Assembly: GCA_028689775.1 (NCBI GenBank)
Contig: JAQVCM010000001.1
Coordinates: 186,001-250,000 of the forward strand
Length of the DNA stretch: 64,000 nt
Direction of reading: 5' to 3'
Source of the DNA: Crocinitomicaceae bacterium
Lineage (GTDB): Bacteria > Bacteroidota > Bacteroidia > Flavobacteriales_D > Crocinitomicaceae
A program made the translations under genes and the position numbers. This document shows positions 7,423 to 15,856 of the stretch, piece by piece (positions within the stretch are counted from its first letter, which is position 1; every line of letters begins with the position of its first letter). Under the pieces are notes generated by a model. It was not told the origin of the DNA and searched no databases. It worked only from the letters and a program-made list of their open reading frames with translations.

Positions 7423-7806
7423 ATGAAAAATTTATTTTTAGGATTAGCAGTAGCACTTTTTTCAATCGCAACTTCTTGTTCATCAGAAGCGAAAACAGAT
7501 GCTATAGTAACACCAGATGTCGAGAAAACGGCCGATGCAAAACCAGTAGCAAACCAACAAATGACCATTGAAGTAATGGGAATGGTTTGTGAAAAAGGGT
7601 GTGGTGGTTCAATTCGTAAAGAAATGAAAGCAACGAATGGTGTTACCAAAACTTCGTTTGATTTTGAAGACGAAAGAGAAGTAAACGTGGCGACAATTGA
7701 TTTTGACGATTCAAAAATTACAGAAGAAGAAATCATTTTGGCGTTGACAACCATGAACGAACACCAATTTACGGTAGGAACACATACTGTGAAAGCTCTT
7801 AAATAA
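7423..7806 (+). CDS. Lipoprotein with HMA-like domain
   Basis: A 127-residue lipoprotein. The signal peptide MKNLFLGLAVALFSIATSC gives Cys19 as the lipidated residue, followed by a flexible Ala/Lys/Val linker to about residue 45. The rest resembles a heavy-metal-associated (ferredoxin-like) domain: MTIEVMGMVCEKGCGGSIRK, then a predicted beta-alpha-beta fold ending in VGTHTVKAL. The usual metal site GMTCxxC is altered to Cys56-x3-Cys60, so metal binding is plausible but not assured. It follows nfu after 54 bp; a weak hairpin GTTCT/AGAAC (7370-7384) lies between. Probably periplasm-facing metal handling; inference only. Confidence 0.75.
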   Translation: MKNLFLGLAVALFSIATSCSSEAKTDAIVTPDVEKTADAKPVANQQMTIEVMGMVCEKGCGGSIRKEMKATNGVTKTSFDFEDEREVNVATIDFDDSKITEEEIILALTTMNEHQFTVGTHTVKALK

Positions 7807-7824
7807 TCAAAAGGTTCTAAAAGC

Positions 7825-8586
7825 GTGAAGATTACTTACAGAGAAATGGGTGAAGGACAACCTTTCATCATTGCACACGGTTTGTTTGGTTTTTCTGATA
7901 ATTGGCAATCTCACGCCAATAAACTAGCTGATTATTACCGTGTTATTCTTGTTGATCAACGCAATCACGGTCATTCGGATTGGTCTGAGGTGCATACCTA
8001 CGACGCGATGGCGGATGATTTGTACGAATTGATTCAAGAACTGGATTTAAAAAACGTGATCCTCATGGGTCATTCCATGGGTGGAAAAACGGTGATGCGA
8101 TTTGCTCAAAAATACACTGATCTTCTGGATAAGCTGATTGTTGTAGACATGGGCGTAAAGCAATATCCAATGCATCACCGTGAAATCATTGATGCTATTT
8201 TAGCGATTGATTTGAATGTCATTCATACGAGAGCTGGCGCTGAAGAAGAATTATCGAAAAGTATTTCATCTTTCGGAATTCGTCAATTTCTTTTGAAAAA
8301 TTTGTTTTGGAAAGAGAAAAAGCAATTGGCTTGGCGAATGAACATCGCGGTTTTGGAACGTGAAATGCCTGAAATATTGAAGCCCTTGGAAGAAATGGAA
8401 GTATTTACGCCAACACTTTTCATTCGCGGCGAATTGTCGAATTACATCCTGGATGAAGATTGGAATGAGATTGAAGATTTCTTTCCAGACAGCGAGTTGG
8501 TTTCCATTCCAAACGCTGGACATTGGGTTCATTCAGAAGCACCAAAAGAATTTTTAGAAGCCGTTCTTAGTTTTTGTCTGAGATAA
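7825..8586 (+). CDS. Alpha/beta hydrolase, YbfF-like
   Basis: A 253-residue hydrolase close to the YbfF-type esterase/thioesterase group. HGLFG (18-22), VDQRNHGHS (43-51) and GHSMGGKT (82-89) with Ser84 are typical. A cap-like helical section follows. GHWVH near the end provides the likely His233. It begins with GTG at 7825, 18 bp after the HMA lipoprotein stop; no better in-frame ATG precedes the first beta strand. Cytosolic, no signal. It is unrelated in detail to the hydrolase at 2146, whose elbow is shared but whose cap differs. Substrate unknown. Confidence 0.88.
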   Translation: MKITYREMGEGQPFIIAHGLFGFSDNWQSHANKLADYYRVILVDQRNHGHSDWSEVHTYDAMADDLYELIQELDLKNVILMGHSMGGKTVMRFAQKYTDLLDKLIVVDMGVKQYPMHHREIIDAILAIDLNVIHTRAGAEEELSKSISSFGIRQFLLKNLFWKEKKQLAWRMNIAVLEREMPEILKPLEEMEVFTPTLFIRGELSNYILDEDWNEIEDFFPDSELVSIPNAGHWVHSEAPKEFLEAVLSFCLR

Positions 8587-8643
8587 ACGTAGCATAAAAC
8601 TTTAGCTGGAAACAGCATACATACCTTGAAAAAATAGTACAAC

Positions 8644-9675
8644 ATGAGTGATATAAGAACAGAATTGACAGATTTGGGTGAGTTTGGTTTAATCGACAAG
8701 CTGACGAGTCATTTCACAACCCACATTCCAACAACCATCAAAGGAGTAGGAGATGATGCAGCGGTTATTTCTATTTCAGAAACGGAAGCCATGCTGATTT
8801 CTACGGACATGTTGATCGAAGGAATTCACTTCAATTTGATGTACACGCCATTGATGCATTTGGGTTACAAAGCCGTAATGGTGAATCTTTCAGATATTTT
8901 CGCAATGAACGGAGAAGCACAACAAATCACTGTTTCTTTAGCCGTTTCCAATCGTTTTCCGTTGGAAGCTTTGGAAGAATTGTATGCAGGAATCAAGAAA
9001 GCATGTGATTTTTACAAAGTCGATTTAATTGGTGGCGATACCAGTTCTTCGCTTTCAGGAATGATGATTAGTATCACTGCAGTTGGAAAAGTGAAGAAGT
9101 CGGATGTTGTTTATAGAAATGGCGCCAAAGAAAATGATTTATTGGTTGTCTCCGGTGATTTAGGAGCTGCATACATGGGCTTACAACTCTTGGAAAGAGA
9201 GAAAGAAGTTTACAAAGCAAATCCAGAAATCCAACCAGACTTAGAAGGCAACGATTATTTATTGGAAAGACAATTGAAACCTGAAGCGCGACAAGATATC
9301 GTTGCGTATTTAAAGGAATTAGAGATCAAACCGACATCCATGATTGATGTTTCTGACGGTTTGGCTTCTGAGATTTTCCACATTTGCAAAGCAAGCAAAG
9401 TAGGTTGTACGGTTTACGATGAGAAAATTCCAATCGATGCGAAAACATCCATGGCAGCTTTAGAGTTCAACCTAGACCCATCGATGTGTGCCTTGAATGG
9501 TGGTGAAGATTATGAACTGTTGTTCACGATTGCGATGGAAGATTTTGATAAAATCAAAGGAAATCCACATTTTACGATCATCGGTCACATGACTGATTCC
9601 AACAGTGGAATTAATTTAGTCGACAAGCAAGGTGCTTTGATTCCGCTTCAAGCGCAAGGTTGGAAATCGTTTTAA
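8644..9675 (+). CDS. thiL: Thiamine-monophosphate kinase
   Basis: A 343-residue ThiL of the PurM/AIR-synthetase-like fold, which phosphorylates thiamine phosphate to the active cofactor thiamine diphosphate. Signatures: GVGDDAAVI near 34-42, STDMLIEGIHF, MVNLSDIFAMNG, DLIGGDTSSS and SMIDVSDGLASEI, which hold the Mg and ATP ligands. Length is normal for the family. It is the last plus-strand gene of this run, 57 bp after the hydrolase; no TPP riboswitch is apparent upstream. Confidence 0.94.
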   Translation: MSDIRTELTDLGEFGLIDKLTSHFTTHIPTTIKGVGDDAAVISISETEAMLISTDMLIEGIHFNLMYTPLMHLGYKAVMVNLSDIFAMNGEAQQITVSLAVSNRFPLEALEELYAGIKKACDFYKVDLIGGDTSSSLSGMMISITAVGKVKKSDVVYRNGAKENDLLVVSGDLGAAYMGLQLLEREKEVYKANPEIQPDLEGNDYLLERQLKPEARQDIVAYLKELEIKPTSMIDVSDGLASEIFHICKASKVGCTVYDEKIPIDAKTSMAALEFNLDPSMCALNGGEDYELLFTIAMEDFDKIKGNPHFTIIGHMTDSNSGINLVDKQGALIPLQAQGWKSF

Positions 9676-10053
9676 ATAAATTAGATGTCCGATTATTAAG
9701 GCATGTTCTCGCTTCAATATCAAAGTTTTGCCTATTTATTTTATGTATACTTGACTCAGATAACTGAAAGAGATAAAATATTCAGTGAAATACTATATAT
9801 GTTCATTTGTCGAAAGTCATTCAAAGTAAAATACATATATTTGATGAAGAATAAGGAGAATATCAGATTGCTATTTAGTTCTGGTTTTAGGTAGGGTGAA
9901 AATTGGTACAACTGTTTGGAGAGGCAGTTTTCATTTTCTAGTTTGATTATAAGAGTATTTCTTTCATCAATTTTTACACTGCTAAAACTGAGGATTTTTC
10001 CTAAGATTTATTTAGCAATTTGATTTTCATTAAATTTTTAATTTCAAAAATGC
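9676..10053. other. Gene-poor gap after thiL
   Basis: About 380 bp of AT-rich DNA. The longest plus frame (9703-9894) has atypical composition and no family resemblance. TGAAAATTG (9897-9905) and CAGTTTTCA (9925-9933) could pair with one G-U to form a weak hairpin followed by a T-rich stretch, a possible thiL read-through stop. Nothing else supportable. Confidence 0.4.
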
Positions 10054-10087
10054 AAAAAAGAGCTTCTTGATCAAGAGGTTCTTTTTT
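10054..10087. terminator. Bidirectional hairpin terminator
   Basis: AAAAAAGAGCTTCTTGATC pairs with GATCAAGAGGTTCTTTTTT around a TTGATCAA centre, with A-runs and T-runs on either side. It sits between the convergent thiL and AsmA-like genes and can stop transcription from both. Confidence 0.7.
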
Positions 10088-10192
10088 GTTTTTAAGAAAC
10101 TTTTTAGCCTGAAGATTACAAAGGTCTTTTGAAGATTCTTTTATGATTTTTTTACGTGCTACTTTGCGATTACAGAACATTCATTCATAAAA

Positions 10193-10228
10193 AAAAGGGT
10201 GAACTTCTTTTCAGAAATCCACCCTTTT
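10193..10228 (-). terminator. Terminator of AsmA-like gene
   Basis: On the minus strand, AAAAGGGTG and CACCCTTTT form a 9-bp stem, followed by a run of T. It lies 20 nt after the AsmA-like stop codon. A related-looking fragment ACGTGCTACTTTGCGA (10154-10169), similar to the repeat at 20726, lies just beyond. Confidence 0.8.
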
Positions 10229-10247
10229 CAATTATTCTAAATTATTT

Positions 10248-13127
10248 CTATTTCAACTGATCCGCTTTCTCGCGCGCTTTGGTCATAATTCCATCCGCTT
10301 GCTTATTCGCTTCCGCTTCGGTCTTATTCGCGCTTTCATTCGCTTCTTTGATGATTTTATTTCCTGCAATTTCTGCGGCTTTCTTTTTCAAAGGATTGCT
10401 ACCAGCTTCATCCAGTAATTTTTGAGCACCTTTTTGACCTTCATTTCTGATGGCGTCACCCGCTTTTTTACCTTCCGCTTTTACGTTGTCAGCTTGCTTT
10501 TGCGCATCCTTCATGATTTCTTCTTTCTTCTTTGTGAAATCTTCTTTTACTTCATTCACTTTCTTGTCGACCACCGTTCTAACGCTATCTTTTGCTTTGT
10601 TTACAGCATCTTTACCTGCATCTTTTAATTGATCTTTGAAGTTACCAGTCAAACTCATGATGGATTCTTTCAAGTCACTCGTTACTTTCGGATCTTTCAT
10701 TTTTCCAATTACTTTTAAGTTTACTGGTATGAATGCAGGTAATTCCTTCACTTGAATTTTTGGAGTGATTCCATTCACTTTTTGTAAACCGCTTTCAACC
10801 AATTTCAACATGCTTGCCGGAATTTCATCTTTCGGAATATTCATTTTCAAAGCATAATCAATGTCTTGCTCTATGGATGAGGTTCCACTGATGTTGGTCA
10901 CGATGTTTCCTAATTTTACATCAAAGGGATTCAAAGCTACTTTTCCGTTTTCAAATTTGAATTTCGCTTTGAAATTGTCAATCGTTTGGGTAGCTAATTT
11001 CTCCATTTTCAATTCTTGACTGATTTTTTTCAAAGGTTCAAATCCAGAAATCGTTATTTTAGTAGTAGACAAATCGCCACCACCTGTCAAGGAACTGTAA
11101 ATTGGTTCAAGAGACGGTGTCAAGAAAGTATTCATGCTAAATGTAGAACTGATTTTCCCTTGTGTGTATTTTGCGATTGGAGCCAGTTTTTGGATGCTTA
11201 CAAAATTGTTAACCAATTGCGCAATGTCCAATTCTTTTAAAATGTAACGAATGTCTATTTTCGGTTTGTCGTGGTTTTGGGTATTGTAACTTCCAGTCAA
11301 TCCAATAAATCCGCCCATTGCGTTCATCGTTAAGTCGTTTAAAGAAGCAATTTCCTCTTTCACTTTGATATTTCCTTGAACGTTCTTCAAATCAATTCCA
11401 CTGTATTTAAGTGTTTTGATGTTTGCGTTTAGATTAAAGTCTACATTATCAGGAATTAAAAGTGGGTCACCCGAAGTTTCTGCTGGAGCAGTTGTTTCTG
11501 AACTAGTAGTTGTAGTTCCAGAAGTGCCCATGATTTGGTCTAAATCAATTTGATTACTGTTGAAGTTAAAACTTCCTTTCAGCATTTCATCTCTCAAAAA
11601 GTATCCCAAATAATTGTCGATTGTTCCGTTAATTTTAAAATCACTTTTCCCCATTTTAGCATCTAAATTCTCCAATGCTAAATTCTTCGGAGAAAAACGG
11701 AATAACATCGTTTTGACATTCACTGCATCTGGTAAATCAGGAGAATTATAAAGCATATCCGCTAATTTTAAAGTTCCATTTGCATTAAAATCTTCGTACT
11801 TTTCTTTTTCGATCGAACTCATTCTTCCTTTCAACGTAATGTCTGCATCCAGTTTACCTGAATAAGATTCTCCTTGTGGCATCGGAACAACTTGACCTAA
11901 AGTCGCCAAATTAATTTTCGCTACGATTCGGGAATCAAGCAAGGGATCCGTCATCGGATTGCGTAATTTCAAGTTTGCATCCAATTGATTTCCTGCAAAA
12001 CTGGCGTGGAATTTTGGAACATCAACCGTCATTAAGTCCATGTTGGATCCGCCTTTGAATTTTGAATTTGCTTGCAAAGAAATATTTTCTATTGATTTTG
12101 GTAAATCTGGATAACGAATCGAAGCGTTGTCGATTTTGATTCCTGCGTCCCAACCTGGCATATTTTTGTCATCCATTACACCTTTCACGTGCGCGTTCAT
12201 GGCTAAGTTTCCTTTGGTAACCATGCTTTCATAACCTGTTTTGTAAAATGCAGGAATCAAAGAAAGAAAATCTTTGAAAGTCGCTTTGGAAGCGTTCAGT
12301 TTCAAATCCATGATGTCTTTATTTTCCAACATTTCGTAAAAACCATCCACTGATAGTTTCAAGTTATTCAACGCCAAGGTATTTTCTTTCAAAGTGAATT
12401 TGGATGTTTTTTCCGTGAATTCCATCAAGATGTTGGCAACTAAGTCCGTTTTTACTTTGGATAAATAAGACATTCCATCCATGTTGAATGAAAGTTCATC
12501 CATCACTGTTTTGGTTTTAAAATCAATGACATCTGCTGTTAAATCTCCTTCTCCGGTATGTGTCATGTTTTTTAGAACGGCCAACATTCCTCCTTGTCGG
12601 TCGTCGTAACGGATGTCTGCGTTGTTGATCGAATAACTTTGTAAGGACAATTTAAAATCAGAAGGTTCTTGTTCTTCAGGAGTTTTGATAGAATCTGGTT
12701 TCATGATGTCGTAATTTGCTTTTCCATCTTTTAGGATGCGAACATCAAATTTTGGTTCATCAATCGATATGCCTTTGATTTCAATTTTGTCGCCACCAAC
12801 AACGCTCCAGAAATTCAATTCAACATCGAGTCGTTTGATGTCTGCTAAGCGAACATCTTTAAATTCATCCGATGTTCCGACCACTGAAACGCTGTCAAAT
12901 CGAGCAGTCATGTTTGGGAAAGTTCGAATAAAAGTAAGGTCAAAATCAGCAATGTCTACTTTTGCCAAGAGCATTTTATTGACTTCTTTGAGCGCCATGT
13001 TTTTGATTTGATCTTTGAAAACGAACGGGATGATCAGCAAGGCGATTAAAATCAGCAGGAACGAAATGCCCGACCATTTTAAAATTCTTTTCCCGATGCT
13101 TTTCTTCTTTTTTACAACTTTCTCCAT
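10248..13127 (-). CDS. Large AsmA-like envelope protein
   Basis: A 959-residue AsmA-superfamily protein. A Lys-rich N-terminus is followed by one membrane helix (about 17-37), then a long repeating beta-rich region that in this superfamily forms a groove for lipid transfer across the periplasm. The motif DLTFIRTFPN at 63-72 recurs in the second AsmA-like protein (15857). An AsmA C-terminal-like section follows around 500-780. The last 150 residues (KDQLKDAGKDAVNKAKDSV and onward) are Lys/Glu/Ala-rich and predicted coiled coil, an unusual tail for AsmA. A role in outer-membrane lipid homeostasis is inferred from the superfamily. Single-gene unit with its own terminator. Confidence 0.85.
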   Translation of the reverse strand: MEKVVKKKKSIGKRILKWSGISFLLILIALLIIPFVFKDQIKNMALKEVNKMLLAKVDIADFDLTFIRTFPNMTARFDSVSVVGTSDEFKDVRLADIKRLDVELNFWSVVGGDKIEIKGISIDEPKFDVRILKDGKANYDIMKPDSIKTPEEQEPSDFKLSLQSYSINNADIRYDDRQGGMLAVLKNMTHTGEGDLTADVIDFKTKTVMDELSFNMDGMSYLSKVKTDLVANILMEFTEKTSKFTLKENTLALNNLKLSVDGFYEMLENKDIMDLKLNASKATFKDFLSLIPAFYKTGYESMVTKGNLAMNAHVKGVMDDKNMPGWDAGIKIDNASIRYPDLPKSIENISLQANSKFKGGSNMDLMTVDVPKFHASFAGNQLDANLKLRNPMTDPLLDSRIVAKINLATLGQVVPMPQGESYSGKLDADITLKGRMSSIEKEKYEDFNANGTLKLADMLYNSPDLPDAVNVKTMLFRFSPKNLALENLDAKMGKSDFKINGTIDNYLGYFLRDEMLKGSFNFNSNQIDLDQIMGTSGTTTTSSETTAPAETSGDPLLIPDNVDFNLNANIKTLKYSGIDLKNVQGNIKVKEEIASLNDLTMNAMGGFIGLTGSYNTQNHDKPKIDIRYILKELDIAQLVNNFVSIQKLAPIAKYTQGKISSTFSMNTFLTPSLEPIYSSLTGGGDLSTTKITISGFEPLKKISQELKMEKLATQTIDNFKAKFKFENGKVALNPFDVKLGNIVTNISGTSSIEQDIDYALKMNIPKDEIPASMLKLVESGLQKVNGITPKIQVKELPAFIPVNLKVIGKMKDPKVTSDLKESIMSLTGNFKDQLKDAGKDAVNKAKDSVRTVVDKKVNEVKEDFTKKKEEIMKDAQKQADNVKAEGKKAGDAIRNEGQKGAQKLLDEAGSNPLKKKAAEIAGNKIIKEANESANKTEAEANKQADGIMTKAREKADQLK

Positions 13128-13221
13128 GGTTTTGATTTATTATCAACGTATTTTTTCGATATTTGTCTTTCGCAAACGTTTAAATTCGAAACGTTTATTT
13201 CTCAAATTAATTGCTAAATTA

Positions 13222-13989
13222 ATGGATTTCTTTCAATACCTTAAAGTCTTAACATTTTTAATGATTTTGCCGCTGAGCACCAATGCCCAAATAGAAACGG
13301 GCAAAGTTGGTGGACCTAAAATCTCTAAATCAAAAAAGTCGAAAGTGAAGACGGAAGAGAAGTCGACAATCGTAAATCCGAGTACACTTTTTTATTTCGG
13401 GGGAGGATTTGGTTCGGCATTCAGAAATTTATCTGAAAACGAAGGACTTTTTGGAAAACCATTGGGCGAAAGAGTCAAAGAGACAAACATCCTTGTTCCC
13501 AGTTTTACAGTGGGTGTCAAAACGATTTTGAAGAAAAATTTATTCCTTGATTTGGGAATTTCCATCACCAGTTCTGGTGAACAATATGCATTAAAAACAT
13601 CAGATTCTAGTTTCAATTCTAAAAATACGTATTCCTATTTTGCAATTCCGATCAAGGTGCAATATATCCGTGGAAATAAATTGAAAATGATTGCCGGAAT
13701 TGGACTTCAACCTCAAATTTTAACTGGATTTAAAAAAGAAAATTCGTGGACCAATTCAAAAGGAAAAACGGGAGAACAAACCTTGAGAAATAAAGAAGAT
13801 CTGCAAGTTTTCTCTTTTTCCGCCATCGCAAACTTGGGGGTTAGCTTGCAAGTCAAAAAGAACATTTCTCTATTCTTACTGCCAGAATTTCGCTACGATT
13901 TAAGCGATACGTATACGAAACAAGCTGCTTACAATCGAAAAGGATTTTTCATTGGCGGACAAGTTGGTATTTCGCTGACAGTTGATTAA
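13222..13989 (+). CDS. Outer-membrane beta-barrel protein (PorT-like)
   Basis: A 255-residue exported protein, divergent from the AsmA-like gene. The start at 13222 opens a signal peptide (MDFFQYLKVLTFLMILPLST, cleavage after NAQ). Longer in-frame upstream starts would run into the AsmA-like gene. A short Lys/Ser-rich linker (SKSKKSKVKTEEKS) precedes alternating amphipathic strands typical of an 8 to 10-strand barrel, ending FFIGGQVGISLTVD. This fits the outer membrane protein beta-barrel families common in Bacteroidota; specific function unknown. Confidence 0.78.
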   Translation: MDFFQYLKVLTFLMILPLSTNAQIETGKVGGPKISKSKKSKVKTEEKSTIVNPSTLFYFGGGFGSAFRNLSENEGLFGKPLGERVKETNILVPSFTVGVKTILKKNLFLDLGISITSSGEQYALKTSDSSFNSKNTYSYFAIPIKVQYIRGNKLKMIAGIGLQPQILTGFKKENSWTNSKGKTGEQTLRNKEDLQVFSFSAIANLGVSLQVKKNISLFLLPEFRYDLSDTYTKQAAYNRKGFFIGGQVGISLTVD

Positions 13990-14022
13990 GTCTTGAATTA
14001 GAGCGAGTTATATGTCTATATC

Positions 14023-14066
14023 AAATCGCAATATCGCTATATCGTAATATGCCGATATTGCGATTT
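14023..14066. repeat. AT-rich palindromic repeat (TCGCAATAT family)
   Basis: AAATCGCAATATCG (14023-14036) and CGATATTGCGATTT (14053-14066) are a perfect 14-bp inverted repeat with a 16-nt loop that itself contains ATATCGTAATAT. Same core as 5886-5905. It lies between two plus-strand genes and might also act as a terminator, but has no adjacent T-run. Confidence 0.7.
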
Positions 14067-14094
14067 ACCATTATTTTGAGTTTTAAATTATATT

Positions 14095-14102
14095 TATTTT
14101 TG
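14095..14102 (+). promoter_or_regulatory. -7 promoter box of purT, leaderless layout
   Basis: TATTTTTG ends exactly 4 nt before the purT ATG. If transcription starts at the usual distance from this box, the mRNA begins at or next to the start codon. TTTG at 14075-14078 is 16 nt upstream, short for a -33 box. Confidence 0.5.
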
Positions 14103-14106
14103 TCCG

Positions 14107-15267
14107 ATGAGAAAAAAGATAATGCTTTTAGGAGCGGGAGAATTAGGAAAGGAATTGGTAATTGCGCTTCAACGTTTGGGGCAATATGTAATTGCAGTTG
14201 ATAGCTATTCTGGTGCTCCTGGAATGCAAGTTGCTCATGAATCGGAAGTAATTGACATGCTGGATGCAGACGCTTTGAACGCGGTTGTTGCGAAACACAA
14301 ACCAGATTTGGTAGTTCCAGAAATTGAAGCCATTCGCACAGAATGTTTCTATGATTTCGAAAAACAAGGAATTCAGGTTGTTCCAAGTGCAAAAGCGGCT
14401 AATTATACCATGAATCGCAAAGCAATTCGCGATTTAGCTGCGATTGAAGTTGGTTTGCTAACAGCGAAATATAAATACGCCACGACTTTAGAAGAATTAA
14501 TCGAATCGGTGAAAATCGTGGGAACTCCGTGTGTTGTGAAACCTTTGATGTCGAGTTCTGGCAAAGGTCAATCGGTGATCAAAACAATGGAAGATTGCGA
14601 AACAGCTTGGAATTATGCTTTGGAAGGATCTCGCGGCGATATCAAAGAAATCATTGTAGAAGCTTTTGTTGATTTTGAATATGAAATTACTTTGTTGACG
14701 GTTACGCAAAAAGATGGAAAAACGCTTTTCTGTCCGCCAATCGGACATACTCAAGATCGTGGAGATTACAGAGAAAGCTGGCAGCCAATGGCGATGAAAG
14801 CGGAACATTTGAAAGAAGCACAACGAATGGCTTCTGAAGTGACCAAAGCATTAACTGGCGAAGGAATTTGGGGTGTTGAGTTTTTTATCACCAAAGACGG
14901 ACCCGTTTTTTCAGAATTATCTCCTCGTCCGCACGATACCGGAATGGTTACCTTGGCGGGAACACAGACATTTAATGAGTTTGAATTACACGCCCGTGCG
15001 ATTTTAGGAATCCCAATTCCACAGCTTGAATTGGTTCGAAACGGCGCAAGTGCGGTTATTTTAGCGACCGATGTTGCCGATACAGAACCGTTTTTTATTG
15101 GAATCGATAAAGCAGCGAGTTACCCGAATAGTGATTTGAGATTTTTTGGAAAACCAACGACGCGACCATATAGAAGAATGGCTGTTGCGTTGACTTATGG
15201 AACAGAAGATGTGGTTGAATTGACAAAGAAAGCACGTGAAGTTGCAGATTGCATTTCGGTGAAATAG
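14107..15267 (+). CDS. purT: Formate-dependent GAR transformylase
   Basis: A 386-residue ATP-grasp enzyme that makes formyl-GAR from GAR, formate and ATP in purine synthesis, near E. coli PurT in length. The N-terminal preATP-grasp domain starts with [11 protein letters not shown] (7-17). The ATP-grasp segment has [12 protein letters not shown] (145-156), and later [20 protein letters not shown] supplies Mg/ATP ligands. The window also encodes PurN, which does the same step with formyl-THF, so both routes are present. Monocistronic, closed by a hairpin at 15287-15320. Confidence 0.95.
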   Translation: MRKKIMLLGAGELGKELVIALQRLGQYVIAVDSYSGAPGMQVAHESEVIDMLDADALNAVVAKHKPDLVVPEIEAIRTECFYDFEKQGIQVVPSAKAANYTMNRKAIRDLAAIEVGLLTAKYKYATTLEELIESVKIVGTPCVVKPLMSSSGKGQSVIKTMEDCETAWNYALEGSRGDIKEIIVEAFVDFEYEITLLTVTQKDGKTLFCPPIGHTQDRGDYRESWQPMAMKAEHLKEAQRMASEVTKALTGEGIWGVEFFITKDGPVFSELSPRPHDTGMVTLAGTQTFNEFELHARAILGIPIPQLELVRNGASAVILATDVADTEPFFIGIDKAASYPNSDLRFFGKPTTRPYRRMAVALTYGTEDVVELTKKAREVADCISVK

Positions 15268-15286
15268 TTTTATAAAATAAATGGAG

Positions 15287-15320
15287 AGCTGATGGAATTC
15301 ATTTTTCATCAGCTTTTTTT
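15287..15320. terminator. Bidirectional terminator purT / membrane protein
   Basis: AGCTGATG (15287-15294) pairs with CATCAGCT (15307-15314), followed by T7 on the plus strand. It overlaps the end of the convergent minus-strand gene, so it can serve both. Confidence 0.8.
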
Positions 15321-15669
15321 ATTCCTTCTTTTCTCTCAGGATGTTTGCGATGTGAACGCGGTATGCAATCAAAATCGGCAAGGCAACCAAGAAAAGGAAA
15401 ACCAAAAGATATCCCATCGGAACTAATTTAAAGGAAATAACATCTTCCAAATCAGAAGGAACAGTTCCAATTCCAATAAAGTAAGACAAACTCATTTTCG
15501 CTTCTGCTGCAAAAGTAATTCCGTTTACTTTAAAGGTGTAAACTCCGTCAAAAATGTTAATCGGAATGAGGAAAAAAACGGCTGAAAGTACAATTGTAGC
15601 TAGGAAATAAACAACAATTGGTTTACTGAGAAAGGAATTCATTTGGTTTTGATTATATAGTTTCATCAC
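15319..15669 (-). CDS. Small membrane protein of unknown function
   Basis: A 116-residue protein with two clear hydrophobic helices, about 17-37 (PIVVYFLATIVLSAVFFLIP) and 85-106 (GYLLVFLFLVALPILIAYRV). Between them is a soluble loop (FDGVYTFKVNGITFAAEAKM), probably outside the membrane. A second in-frame ATG ten residues in (MNSFLSKPIVV) is an equally good start. No family recognised. It shares a terminator with purT and stands alone upstream. Confidence 0.65.
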   Translation of the reverse strand: MMKLYNQNQMNSFLSKPIVVYFLATIVLSAVFFLIPINIFDGVYTFKVNGITFAAEAKMSLSYFIGIGTVPSDLEDVISFKLVPMGYLLVFLFLVALPILIAYRVHIANILREKKE

Positions 15670-15856
15670 AAAGATGAAGATTAATTTTGTAATTAGATTC
15701 TATTTTTTAAGCTTTACGAATGATTTTTTTAGAAGCAAACCTTCTTGCTTTGGTAAGAAAAGATTGCCGACCAGAAAAAACTATTCATAATGAACAGTTG
15801 ATAATTAATGTTACGATATACGATCTCGCTACTTTTTCGTTATAACTTTACCGCCA

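Noticed and set aside
8587..8643. A TPP riboswitch before thiL.
   Set aside because: The gap is only 57 bp and lacks the conserved CUGAGA and related segments.
9703..9894. A 63-codon open frame in the gap after thiL, with a -7-like TATATTTG directly before its last in-frame ATG (9844).
   Set aside because: The ATG would fall within the promoter, composition is atypical and no family is recognised. Not called as a gene.
13015..13221. A longer upstream start for the beta-barrel gene at 13222.
   Set aside because: It would overlap the divergent AsmA-like gene; the signal peptide clearly begins at 13222.
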